Assembly (NCBI RefSeq): GCF_030499575.1
Contig: NZ_JASTLC010000001.1
Location: forward strand, 4,550,001-4,614,000
From: Streptomyces sp. DG2A-72
GTDB lineage: Bacteria; Actinomycetota; Actinomycetes; Streptomycetales; Streptomycetaceae
DNA length: 64,000 nt
Reading direction: 5' to 3'
Shown piece after piece: positions 16,586 to 24,477 of the stretch; the stretch's first letter is position 1; each line of letters starts with the position of its first letter. The notes below the pieces were generated by a model. The model saw only the letters and a program-made list of their open reading frames with translations, was not told the origin of the DNA and did no database searches. A program made the translations under genes and the position numbers.

Positions 16586-17394
16586 GTGAGGGCCGCCGAG
16601 GAGCCCCGCAAGGACGGTTCTCGCGCGGCTGACCTTGAGACGTGGGTGCGGCGTGGCTGTGCCTTGGTCGTGGCGTCGGTGGCCGCGTACGCCTCCTATG
16701 TTCACCAGAGGGACTTTGCCCTTCAGGGCGGGACGGACGCGACGAGCGCCGCATTGTGGCCCCTGTCGGTCGATGGGCTTCTGCTCTTGGCGACGGTCGG
16801 CCTTCTGAAGCCCGCCGAGCATGCCGGCCGTCGGGCACGCTCCGTGGTGTGGATGGCGTTTCTGCTCGGCATCGGAGTGTCGCTTGCGGCAAATGTCGCT
16901 GCGGCTCCCGACCTCGCTTGGAAGCCGGTGCTCGTCGCGGGGTGGCCGCCGGTCGCCCTCCTCTTCTCGGTGGAACTTCTCGCGCATCGGTCCGGAGACC
17001 GAGAGCGAACTGAGACGGGACGCGAGAACAGGCCTCCCGTCTCGTCCCGAAGTCATGGCCGAGCGCACCGGAAGCCAAGCGAGACGGGCTCGCTGCACCA
17101 CAGCGAGACTCTCGGAGCGGGCGCGAGAGCGAGACCAGCGACTCTCGCTCTTCCTCAGTCACGCCACCCAAGGCTGGGCAGAACGCTGAGGAGGTCATGT
17201 GGAAGCACTTCCAGCAACAGCGGGCCGTCGGCCGAACGCCGACAGGCGCGGAGCTGGACCGAGTGGCTGGCACCAACAACTACGGTCGAGCTGTCCTCGC
17301 GCGCTGGCGGCGAGCAGGCCGCATCCCTGCCGCGCCAGAGGAGGCATCGACAAACCGGTTCGTCACCCTGAGTAAGGACGGGCCGGGCGGTTGA
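16586..17394 (+). pseudogene. DUF2637/SpdB-like membrane protein of an integrative element, frameshifted
   Basis: The N-terminal half, from GTG 16,586, shows the DUF2637 membrane bundle: ALVVASVAAYASYVHQRDFA, WPLSVDGLLLLATVGLL and PVLVAGWPPVALLFSVELLA. The family's conserved C-terminus (EEVMWKHFQQQ, then GRTPTGAELDRVAGTNNYG) is present at 17,188-17,320 but in a different frame. At least one indel between 17,010 and 17,160 breaks the gene. DUF2637 proteins are encoded beside the transfer genes of pSAM2-like actinomycete integrative elements. Its place directly after tRNA-Thr is typical of such elements. Confidence 0.8.
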
Positions 17395-17792
17395 TGGAAC
17401 GCGGAACATCGCGTTCGGGGTTTATCCCTGAATGCCTGATGCGAGCAACGTAGAGGACCTCGGTGATCGCGCCGGGGTCCTCTTTGCACAGCCCGGGGAT
17501 GGTGAGGGCATGCGGCGCTGGCCCCGGCCACGCCCAAGTCATCGGAAGGGATCGGTCGCCCATGCCAACCCACGGCGAGTCAGAACTTGATGACGGCCTC
17601 CCAAGGGGCGGCGGGGCGCGGAGCACAACGCCATCGGATCGGCGTCCGCCGAGCGCGGGCCGACCGGCTACAACAACTGCCCCGACGGCATCGAGCGGGA
17701 GGACACGGGGCCACTTCCTCGTGACGCGGGCAGTCCGGTGGGCTGGCCGTGACCGGGATGCGCGTCACGTGGTGTGGCATGACGCTGGATGC
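17395..17792. other. 398-base gap without a recognisable gene
   Basis: No open frame here has convincing coding character or a recognised motif. The composition is irregular, with a short DNA stretch (GAGGACCTCGG...CCGGGGTCCTC at about 17,453-17,482) that can form a hairpin. I take it as scar sequence between element remnants. Confidence 0.5.
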
Positions 17793-18773
17793 ATGAAGGC
17801 CACGTGGTCCGGGATGATCCGGTTCGGGTTGGTCGGCGCGCCGGTCAGGCTGTACGCCGCCACGGAGGAGCATCCCGTGAGCCTTCACGAGATCCATGTC
17901 GCCGATGGAAGCCGCGTCGAGCATCGCCGCTTCTGTAAGGCCGAGAACCGGGAGATCCCGTACGAACAAGTCGGCAGGGGCTTCGCCCTGGGCGACGGGC
18001 GTATGGTGCCGCTCACCGAGGAAGACTTGACCCGTCTGCCTTTGCCCACGCAGCGGACGGTCGACGTGCTCGGTTTCGTGCCCTTCGAGGATATCGATCC
18101 GATCAGTTACGGGCGGCCGTACTACGCAGCTCCCGACCCGGGCGCAGACCGCCCGTACGCGCTCCTCGTCGAGGTGCTCGCCCGCACCGGCTACGTTGCC
18201 GTCTCCAAGGTCGCCCTCTGCGGCCGGGAGCGCCTGGCGCTGCTCCGTCCCCGCCACGGCGTTCTCGTCCTCCAGACACTCCTGTGGCAGGACGAGCTGC
18301 GCGATCCCGGAGACCTCGCACCCTCCACTCCGGTCACCGACCGGGAGCTGGAGCTGGCCGAGGTGCTGATCCGGGAACTCGCCGGCATCGATGTCGCCGA
18401 GGTGCATGACGAGTACGCCCACGCCCTTGAGCAGCTAGTGGATGCGAAGATCACCGGCGGTGAGCTCGCCGAGCCAGCGGAGGCCTCCCCGGCGCTGGAC
18501 CTGATGGCGGCGCTGGAGGAGAGCCGTCCGGGCTGCCGAGCGGTCGCACGGACGCCCGTCAGCCCGGCCTCGGCCATAGTCCTCGTGGGCGTACAGAGCC
18601 CCGGCCGCCGTGCCAGCGGTCTGACCCGGCGTGAGCCGCTTCGTGATGCGCGGCTCTCCCCACCGGAAGCCCCCCGTACCAGCCGGGAGACGGTTTCACG
18701 AGCTGTCAGAAGCGCCCTAGTCTTGGCCTGCCGGTGGCCGAGGAGAGTGAGGCGCGGTGTCGAATCGCGGTGA
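17793..18773 (+). CDS. ku: Second Ku protein, C-terminal tail frameshifted
   Basis: A Ku core domain from MKATWSGMIRFGLVGAPVRL to LDLMAALEES (about residue 244), with the expected LPLPTQRTVDVLGFVPFEDI and CGRERLALLRP blocks. The family then continues S-V-R-A-A; here an extra C in AGCCGTCCGG at about 18,525 moves the frame, giving about 80 residues of Arg/Ser-rich tail to TGA 18,773. Removing that base gives EESVRAAERSHGRPSARP and a stop at 18,577-18,579. The core may still bind DNA ends. The tail overlaps the next gene's GTG by 17 bases. It is about 45% diverged from the chromosomal Ku by eye and probably came with the island. Confidence 0.85.
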   Translation: MKATWSGMIRFGLVGAPVRLYAATEEHPVSLHEIHVADGSRVEHRRFCKAENREIPYEQVGRGFALGDGRMVPLTEEDLTRLPLPTQRTVDVLGFVPFEDIDPISYGRPYYAAPDPGADRPYALLVEVLARTGYVAVSKVALCGRERLALLRPRHGVLVLQTLLWQDELRDPGDLAPSTPVTDRELELAEVLIRELAGIDVAEVHDEYAHALEQLVDAKITGGELAEPAEASPALDLMAALEESRPGCRAVARTPVSPASAIVLVGVQSPGRRASGLTRREPLRDARLSPPEAPRTSRETVSRAVRSALVLACRWPRRVRRGVESR

Positions 18774-19770
18774 GGTGCGGGGGCAGGACATCACCCCGGT
18801 GGCCTGGAAGAGGGTGGACGAGGAGCTGCGGGCCAACGACGTCGCTGTGATCGCGCTGGCTGACGGGCGGCGGGTGCTCGCTTCGGGCGGCGACGACGGC
18901 GCCGCCCACGTGTGGGACGCCCGCGACGGCGGCATCGTGCGCAGCGTGCTCGGGCACAGCGAGTGGGTGTTGTCGGTGGCGTTGACGCAGCTTCCGAGCG
19001 GGGCTGTCCTCCTGGCCACCGGCGGGAAGGACGGCCTCGCCCGGATCTGGGGCGCGAAGACGGGCTCCGCGCTACGGACGGTGACCGGGCACGGCCGCGC
19101 GGTCAACTCGGTCGCCTGGGCAAGCCCGCCAGGCCGGGAGCCGTGGCTGGTCACCGGGAGCGACGATGCGACCGTGCGGGTCTGGGACGCGAACAGCGGG
19201 GCGGCAGAGCGCGTCTTCCCGGCTGGGACGGCGGGCGTGGATCTGGTCTGGTCCGTCGCAACGGCCCTCTCGCCCGCCGGCGAGGTGCACCTCACCGCAG
19301 CCACTGACGACAGCGAGGCGACCACCGTGCACATCTGGAACGCCACGACGGGCACGAAGACACACGCCCTGGTCGTCGAACGCGACGGCCTCGGCTCGGC
19401 CGAGTCGCAGGTCGCGGTAGCGACCCTGCCGGACGGGTCGTTGCGCGTCGCCGCCATCGTCGGGGCGGCCGTGCGCCTCTGGGACGGCCGCACCGGCCAG
19501 GTGATGCGCACCCTGTCCGCGGCCGAGGGCAGCAAGGGGGACGTGGCCGTGGCCGTGGCGCCGGACGGGCGGCTGATCATCGCTGCCACCCGTGGCGAGC
19601 AGACCCGGATCTGGGACGCCGACACTGGCATCCTGCACGCCACGCTCGTCCACGGCGGCGGGTACACCGGCGCCATGGACATGGTCGCGCTGCCCGATGG
19701 GGCGCTGCTGCTGGCGACCGCACGCGAGGCAGATGCGCCAGCCCGCCTGTGGCGCGTCGACCTGTCCTGA
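18757..19770 (+). CDS. WD40-repeat beta-propeller protein
   Basis: The 337-residue protein is made of WD40 repeats, seen as ASGGDDGAAHVWDARDGGIV, TGGKDGLARIWGAKTGS, TGSDDATVRVWDANSGAAE, TTVHIWNATTGTKTH, AAVRLWDGRTGQV, EQTRIWDADTGIL and PARLWRVDLS. That is seven blades, one full propeller. No N-terminal enzyme domain is attached, unlike the kinase- or caspase-fused WD40 proteins common in streptomycetes, so it may be a free scaffold or the separated tail of a larger protein. GTG start inside the 3' end of the Ku2 reading frame. Confidence 0.85.
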   Translation: MSNRGEVRGQDITPVAWKRVDEELRANDVAVIALADGRRVLASGGDDGAAHVWDARDGGIVRSVLGHSEWVLSVALTQLPSGAVLLATGGKDGLARIWGAKTGSALRTVTGHGRAVNSVAWASPPGREPWLVTGSDDATVRVWDANSGAAERVFPAGTAGVDLVWSVATALSPAGEVHLTAATDDSEATTVHIWNATTGTKTHALVVERDGLGSAESQVAVATLPDGSLRVAAIVGAAVRLWDGRTGQVMRTLSAAEGSKGDVAVAVAPDGRLIIAATRGEQTRIWDADTGILHATLVHGGGYTGAMDMVALPDGALLLATAREADAPARLWRVDLS

Positions 19771-20104
19771 TCGCGCCGAGGACCTGTCCGGCAAACGGTC
19801 GGCGACTTCGCACCGGCGCCTGCGCGCCAGGAACACCGGGGCGGGGACACCGCCGTGGGAGACCTCCCAGCCCGCCGCCCACCAGGCCAGGCTGTCCCGG
19901 CGAACAACTCCGCGGTCGCCTCGTCCATCCGGTCGACGGCGCGGACATCGACCACGCGGCCCTGGCCATCCGCGAGCCGTCTGAAGTAGTCCGGAGCGTG
20001 ACGGCGCACACGTTTCCCCTCGCCTAGTACAGCCAGAACGGCTGCGACGCGATCTCGACCACCTCCGGATCCCGGTCCATCAAGATCAGCCAGTCCCGCT
20101 CCAT
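19771..20104 (-). pseudogene. TnsA-like transposase endonuclease remnant
   Basis: ATG at 20,102-20,104 starts MERDWLILMDRDPEVVEIAS, then QPFWLY and a TAG. One base over, the sequence resumes as GKRVRRHAPDYFRRLADGQG, then RVVDVRAVDRMDEATAELFA. A third frame gives GWEVSHGGVPAPVFLARRRR. This order (E-R-D, R-H-A-P-D-Y, V-x-D-V-R) is the actinobacterial TnsA-like heteromeric transposase subunit, whose N-terminal catalytic fold uses the D and the V-D-V-R region. At least two frameshifts kill it. No TnsB or TnsC partner remains nearby. Confidence 0.7.
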
Positions 20105-20116
20105 CTGGGCATTGGA

Positions 20117-20224
20117 TCAACCGTTGCTGTCACAGGTGACCTCCAACTGCGCAAGGTATTGGGCGGCAGCGGGTGCTTCGGCCGCGCCGATCCGCTGGTA
20201 AAGGGTCACCGCTTCGCGGAGACC
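20117..20224 (-). pseudogene. C-terminal remnant of a TPR-type protein, cut by the IS
   Basis: Read on the minus strand, LREAVTLYQRIGAAEAPAAA and QYLAQLEVTCDSNG precede TGA 20,117-20,119. The EAVTLYQRIGAAEA block resembles the end of tetratricopeptide tails in actinobacterial NB-ARC/XRE regulators. The IS begins at 20,228. On its far side the same frame continues for only about 20 codons (RAEAARQPKYS) before running into the receiver gene, so most of the gene was already lost. Confidence 0.45.
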
Positions 20225-20227
20225 TGA

Positions 20228-21326
20228 GAGGGCGTTTGAAGTGGGCAGATTGCCGTTTACGTCCTAGCACGTTCCTCGCCAGGCGAGTGTCGTCTCGTCC
20301 GTTATGCGCCTGGCGAGGTTGTCGATCGAGGCGATGTGGATCATGGCCTCGGAGCTGGCGGTGAGGGTCTCGTAGTCGCGGGCGAGGCGGCGGTGCATCA
20401 TGATCCAACCGATACTCCGCTCCACCACCCAGCGCCTTTTCACGACCTGAAAGCCGCGACTCTCCGGATTCCGGTTGACGACTTCGACGTCGATTCCGAG
20501 GGTGGCGCCGTGCTCGACGACGGCATTCTTGAAGCCGGTGTCGCCCCAGCTCTTCGAGATGGTCGGGTACGTCTTCTTCGCCTGGTCGAGGAGGCGGATT
20601 CCCAGGACGTTCTCCGAGAGACCGGCGGCCGTGACGGTCACGGCGAGGATGAGTCCGATCGTGTCGGTGAGGATGCCCCGCTTCCGGCCCACGATCTTCT
20701 TCGCGGCGTCCGTTCCCTGGCTGGTCACGGGCACGTTGATGGAAGTCTTCACGCTCTGCGTGTCGATCACGGATGCGGTCGGCTCAGGATTGCGCCCCTC
20801 TTTCACTCGCGCCAGTCCGGTCAGGTCGCAGTTGAGCTGGGCGAGGATTCCTTCGTCGCGCCAGGCGGCGTAGTAGGCGTAAACGGTGCCGTGGTTCGGG
20901 AAGTCGTGCGGGAGGAATTTCCAGGAGATTCCGGTGCGGTTCACGTAGAGGATGGCGTTGAAGACGTCCCGTAAATCGACCTTGGCCGGTTGTCCGGTTG
21001 GTCTGCGGTCGAGTCGGGCCTTTCTCCAGGCCGTCAACGTCGGCTCGATCAGGGCCCATCGGGCGTCGGACAGGTCGCTGGGGCACGGCTTGCGCTCGCT
21101 CACGGCGTAGCGTGATCACGTGCGAGGCGGATGGCTCGGCTCCGTCGTTCATTGGGCGATTCCACGGCAACTTCAAACCAGACGGACTTCCAGGCATGGA
21201 AGCGAACGAGACGGATGGCTGAGCTTCCGCCCTGGAGACCGCCATTCACCGCCTATGGGATGAAGGCCCCCAAATCAGGGCAGGGGCGAGAGCTGCATTT
21301 AGGGCTTGACCTGCATAAACGCCCTC
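20228..21326 (-). mobile_element. IS5-family insertion sequence, 1,099 bp
   Basis: The ends share the inverted repeat GAGGGCGTTT (left GAGGGCGTTTGAAGTGGGCA; right end, reversed, GAGGGCGTTTATGCAGGTCA). The element is flanked on both sides by TGA (20,225-20,227 and 21,327-21,329), a 3-bp target duplication of the TNA type seen in part of the IS5 family. It carries one intact transposase gene. The remaining 220 bases on the right side are non-coding. Intact ends, duplication and frame suggest a recent insertion. Confidence 0.8.
20264..21103 (-). CDS. IS5-family DDE transposase
   Basis: A full-length 279-residue single-frame transposase. The N-terminal DUF4096-type domain reads CPSDLSDARWALIEPTLTAW and VFNAILYVNRTGISWKFLPH. 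The DDE core includes the first Asp in ASVIDTQSVKTSIN, then GRKRGILTDTIGLILAV, and the C-terminal Glu region in VVKRRWVVERSIGWIMMHRR. All catalytic regions are present, so it is probably active. It starts at 21,103, and the gene fills most of the element. Confidence 0.93.
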   Translation of the reverse strand: MSERKPCPSDLSDARWALIEPTLTAWRKARLDRRPTGQPAKVDLRDVFNAILYVNRTGISWKFLPHDFPNHGTVYAYYAAWRDEGILAQLNCDLTGLARVKEGRNPEPTASVIDTQSVKTSINVPVTSQGTDAAKKIVGRKRGILTDTIGLILAVTVTAAGLSENVLGIRLLDQAKKTYPTISKSWGDTGFKNAVVEHGATLGIDVEVVNRNPESRGFQVVKRRWVVERSIGWIMMHRRLARDYETLTASSEAMIHIASIDNLARRITDETTLAWRGTC

Positions 21327-21384
21327 TGAGTACTTGGGTTGGCGGGCAGCCTCCGCACGGTCGGCGCCCTCTCCTTCATGAGCG

Positions 21385-22011
21385 TCAGGCGAACCGGGCT
21401 CGTTCCATCAGATCGATCACGTAGTGGATGAGCCGATCCGGGCCGGTGGTGGTGGCGAATGCCCTCCTGTCGGCTTGCGCCCTCAGCCGTGACGAGCCCG
21501 AGTAGATCACGACCGGTACGTCGATACCTCTCTCACTCATTCGCTTGATCAGAGTGTTCCCGGCGTCCTCGTCGCCGTCGCGCTCCAGGTCGGTGATCAC
21601 GATGTGGTAGCTCCGCACCTCCAAACGCTCCAAGCCCTCCTCGGTGGAAAGAGCCAGGTCGACCTGCATGCCCATCGATTCGAAGAGGCGAACCAGGGCG
21701 ATGTTGTTACGTGGACGGTCATCGGCCCAAAGGATCTTGCCGTCCTGCAGGGACTCTGCCGATCGCTCAAGCCGTCGAAGGACGCCGCGCCGAGCAGTCG
21801 TGGGCACACGCTCCTCTTGATCTGTGGCGGCATCATCGAGCAGTTCACCTGCTCGCTCCGTGAACTCGATGCTTCCCGCGGGTGTCGCCAAGCTCCGCGT
21901 CCTGGCTATCAACTCGCCGATTCCTCTGCGAAATCGATAGAGGAAGATCAAGACCACCGAAGGCCACACGAGTGCTTCGACATACTTAAGGATCAACTCA
22001 GCCACGGTCAC
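21385..22011 (-). CDS. Membrane-anchored receiver-domain protein
   Basis: A 208-residue protein with one N-terminal membrane segment (KYVEALVWPSVVLIFLYRF), a linker of about 50 residues (GSIEFTERAGELLDDAATDQ), and a receiver-like domain from about residue 90: DGKILWADDRPRNNIALVRL, FESMGMQVDLALSTEEGLER, YHIVITDLERDGDED and VPVVIYSGSSR. The acidic pair (ADD) and the phospho-acceptor position (ITDL) are there. There is no DNA-binding or enzymatic output domain and no histidine kinase nearby. Membrane-tethered receiver-only proteins of this sort turn up in accessory islands. The function is unknown. Confidence 0.75.
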   Translation of the reverse strand: MTVAELILKYVEALVWPSVVLIFLYRFRRGIGELIARTRSLATPAGSIEFTERAGELLDDAATDQEERVPTTARRGVLRRLERSAESLQDGKILWADDRPRNNIALVRLFESMGMQVDLALSTEEGLERLEVRSYHIVITDLERDGDEDAGNTLIKRMSERGIDVPVVIYSGSSRLRAQADRRAFATTTGPDRLIHYVIDLMERARFA

Positions 22012-22837
22012 GACGCCATCATCCCCATGCTGGCCCTCCGGCTTGACCCAGTTGCGCGAAGGGCCCGACGCCGATATCGGTGGATGCGGCTGCAGGCCCT
22101 GAGTACTTGGTTGGCGAGTCTCGCCAGATAGAGCGCTCAGTCACAGTGACACTCAGAGCTACGTGGCCACCGGCAGAGCTACCTGGCCACATGGCTCAGT
22201 TCGGGCGGCTAGGAGGCGAGCCAGATGCTGTCCGACTCCAAGCAGAGGGCGCACCAGAGCGCGGGTCCCTCGGTGCTCAGGTCGCGCCTTCTGTGTCGTG
22301 AGGTCGGCTCGCCGAGTCCGAAGCTTGACTGGGTTCGTCACGCCGGTGGTGCCGGTTGGAGCAGTGGAACCCGGCGTCCACCCGAGACGACACTCGGGCC
22401 CTCGTCCTGCCCACCATCAGCCACAGAAAGCGTAACGGCCCACCGCCTACGTCGGCGGACCGTTACGAAAGATCGAGGTTAATGACGTTGCTCTGGGTCC
22501 AGAGTTCGAAGCTGGCGGGCCGGTTGTCGAGTTCGCCGTAGGGCAGGACGACGCGGTCCCGAGTTCGCGATCACGCCAACTGACGCAACTCCGCCTGTTG
22601 CACAAGGCCGCGGCCCTATCGTGCGGGTACGTGGATGAAAACGAATTCGGCCGCGGGCTCGCCGAGCTAGAGATAAAGCCCGAGCCGAGACCGGCACGAG
22701 CAGAAAAGGAAGGGGGAATGGGTGTCCGCCCCGCCGTCGCTCGGGCCTGTCGCACGCCTGCGTGAACAAAACGAACGGGTCCTGAAGCTGCGTCAGCACA
22801 TCTTCACGGCTGGGATACGCGCGGCGGGTGCGCATCG
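22012..22837. other. 826-base gap with gene scraps
   Basis: I see no complete gene. On the minus strand, about 32 codons ending at TAA 22,463-22,465 read RDRVVLPYGELDNRPASFEL and WTQSNVINLDLS, which looks like a genuine protein C-terminus of unknown family. On the plus strand, a frame ending at TGA 22,763-22,765 contains LLHKAAALSCGYVDENEFGR and GLAELEIKPEPRP, also protein-like. Neither has a start. A copy of a 12-base sequence found at 21,326 (CTGAGTACTTGG) occurs at 22,099. I treat the region as debris of the island. Confidence 0.5.
22431..22467 (-). terminator. Hairpin at the end of a gene scrap
   Basis: CGTAACGG-CC-CCGCC pairs with GGCGG-CCGTTACG around TACGT. The minus-strand scrap's TAA lies inside the right arm, so this was probably its transcription terminator. 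Confidence 0.6.
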
Positions 22838-23734
22838 TCAGGTCTGGCCGGTGATCAGGTCGTTGGCGGCCTCGGCGAAAGCGCGGACGCGGGCGGTGGC
22901 TCCGTCGGTCCGCCACAGCAGTCCCCACCGCAGGGGCGGTGCGTCGCTGAAGCGGACGTAGACGACGTCGGGGCGGACGTAGTAGCGCCTAGCCTGGGAG
23001 CCCACGGGGAAGACGCCTTGGCCGGCGCCGATGAGGGTGAGCATCTCGTTGAACGTGGCCGCTGAGGGGCCAGGTTCGATCGACCGGCCGGACGGGGTGG
23101 TGCGCGGGGTGCGGTCTTCACGCAGGGAGTCGGGCAGGGTGGCGGGCAGTTGGAGCAGCCGGACCCGGGCCAGGTCCTCCAGGGAGACCGACTCGCGGCG
23201 GGCGAAGGGGTGCTGTGACGGCACCGCGAGCATGCGCCCTTCGGAGACCAGGACCGGCCCGGTGGTGATCCCGGGCTCGTCGATGGGGAAGGTGCCCAGC
23301 GCGATATCGATCTCCCCGTCGCGCAGCCACGGCATCAGGTCGGTCATCTGCGCTTCACGAAGCCGCACGTCGCAGTCGGGGTGGCGCCGCCGGAACAGGT
23401 CGGCGGCCCCGACGAGTAGCTGTCCGCCCGCGGCGCCGACGAAGGCAGCCCGCAGCGTGCTCGTGATGCCGCGCCCGGCGGCGATGGCCTGTTCCCACGC
23501 GGTAGCGATCTGATCCCAGGCGGGCCGCGTCCTTTCGTACAACTGCCGTCCCACCGCCGTCAGCTCCACGCGGCGGCTGGTGCGGTTGAACAGGGGAACG
23601 CCGATGCGCCGCTCCAGCCGGGCGATGATCTGGCTGATCCGCGCGGTCGACACCATCAGGCGCTCGGCGGTGCGGCCGAAGTGCAGTTCCTCGGCGAGGG
23701 TGAGGAACGCCTCCAGCTCGTGCCGCTCCAGCAT
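22838..23734 (-). CDS. LysR-family regulator
   Basis: The 298-residue LysR protein has the N-terminal winged HTH (LERHELEAFLTLAEELHFGR, then ISQIIARLERRIGVPLFNRT) and a C-terminal periplasmic-binding-type effector domain (EIDIALGTFPIDEPGITTGP, LTLIGAGQGVFPVGS). The start is ATG 23,732-23,734, where the HTH begins; an open frame extends upstream without homology. It is divergent from the SnoaL-like/MFS/oxidoreductase group with 131 bases between starts and most likely controls it, as is usual for LysR proteins. Confidence 0.92.
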   Translation of the reverse strand: MLERHELEAFLTLAEELHFGRTAERLMVSTARISQIIARLERRIGVPLFNRTSRRVELTAVGRQLYERTRPAWDQIATAWEQAIAAGRGITSTLRAAFVGAAGGQLLVGAADLFRRRHPDCDVRLREAQMTDLMPWLRDGEIDIALGTFPIDEPGITTGPVLVSEGRMLAVPSQHPFARRESVSLEDLARVRLLQLPATLPDSLREDRTPRTTPSGRSIEPGPSAATFNEMLTLIGAGQGVFPVGSQARRYYVRPDVVYVRFSDAPPLRWGLLWRTDGATARVRAFAEAANDLITGQT

Positions 23735-23865
23735 GACCGTTGTCCCGTCCTTCCGATCGTTAAGTCTCCCTTGACGATCCTTGCACAGAATCGCATTGAT
23801 CGGCCCTTTGCCGCATCCGAGAGTGGAAGCGTTCGACATCCGCTCCGACCTGCACGGGAGCCAGC

Positions 23866-24375
23866 ATGTACGTCACCGGTGAGCAAGCCCTGACCGCGAC
23901 CGCGGCCGACAGCGCGGACCCACTCCTGCGGGAGATACGCGACCGCGCCGAGATCCTGGACGCGCTGTACCGGTTCGCTCTCGGCCAGGACCTGAAAGAC
24001 CGGGAACTGCTCGCCTCGGCCTTCGCCACCGATGCCGAGCTGGACTTCCGCCCCGCGGCCGCGAGGTGGGGCGGTCACCCGCCGGTGATATCCGGGCGGG
24101 ACGCGATCGTGACCACGATTCTGGGCATGTTCACAGGCCGGGTGGACACCACGCACCAGGTCACCAATCCTCGCGTCGCCCTTGACGGCGACATCGCACG
24201 CCTGACCGCGCTGGTGGAGGCGCAGCACCTGCTCACTCCCGACCACGCCGTGTCCGCTCTGCTGAAGAACCTCTACGACGTCGAGCTGGTCCGCGCCGGG
24301 GAGCGCTGGGTTGTCCACCGCATGCGCATCGACAACGTCTGGTACACCGGCGACCCGGCCGCGATCTTCGGCTGA
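23866..24375 (+). CDS. SnoaL-like/NTF2-fold protein
   Basis: A 169-residue protein of the SnoaL_4/ring-hydroxylating-type NTF2 fold: EIRDRAEILDALYRFALGQD, ELLASAFATDAELDFRPAAA, VDTTHQVTNPRVALDGDIAR, then RAGERWVVHRMRIDNVWYTG. The D-x-E-L-D-F and T-T-H-Q-V-T positions correspond to the Asp and His used by dehydratase or cyclase members, so it may be catalytic. It is the first gene after the LysR regulator and stands 102 bases before the MFS gene. Confidence 0.85.
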   Translation: MYVTGEQALTATAADSADPLLREIRDRAEILDALYRFALGQDLKDRELLASAFATDAELDFRPAAARWGGHPPVISGRDAIVTTILGMFTGRVDTTHQVTNPRVALDGDIARLTALVEAQHLLTPDHAVSALLKNLYDVELVRAGERWVVHRMRIDNVWYTGDPAAIFG

Positions 24376-24477
24376 CGATCAGCATCCCGGCACGGCCCGC
24401 CCGTCAGCCGGGTCGCCCGATGCGCGTCATCACCCACCTTCCTGCTGTCCGCTGACTCCCTACGGAGGCGTTTCCTC

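Noticed and set aside
16586..17394. DUF2637 gene as an intact 261-residue protein
   Set aside because: The single frame has the N-terminal membrane domain but loses the conserved C-terminus, which is found intact in another frame.
22569..22765. A plus-strand open frame with an acidic, helical product
   Set aside because: It reads like protein (CGYVDENEFGRGLAELE), but no start codon with a ribosome binding site is present and I recognise no family. It is mentioned only as debris.
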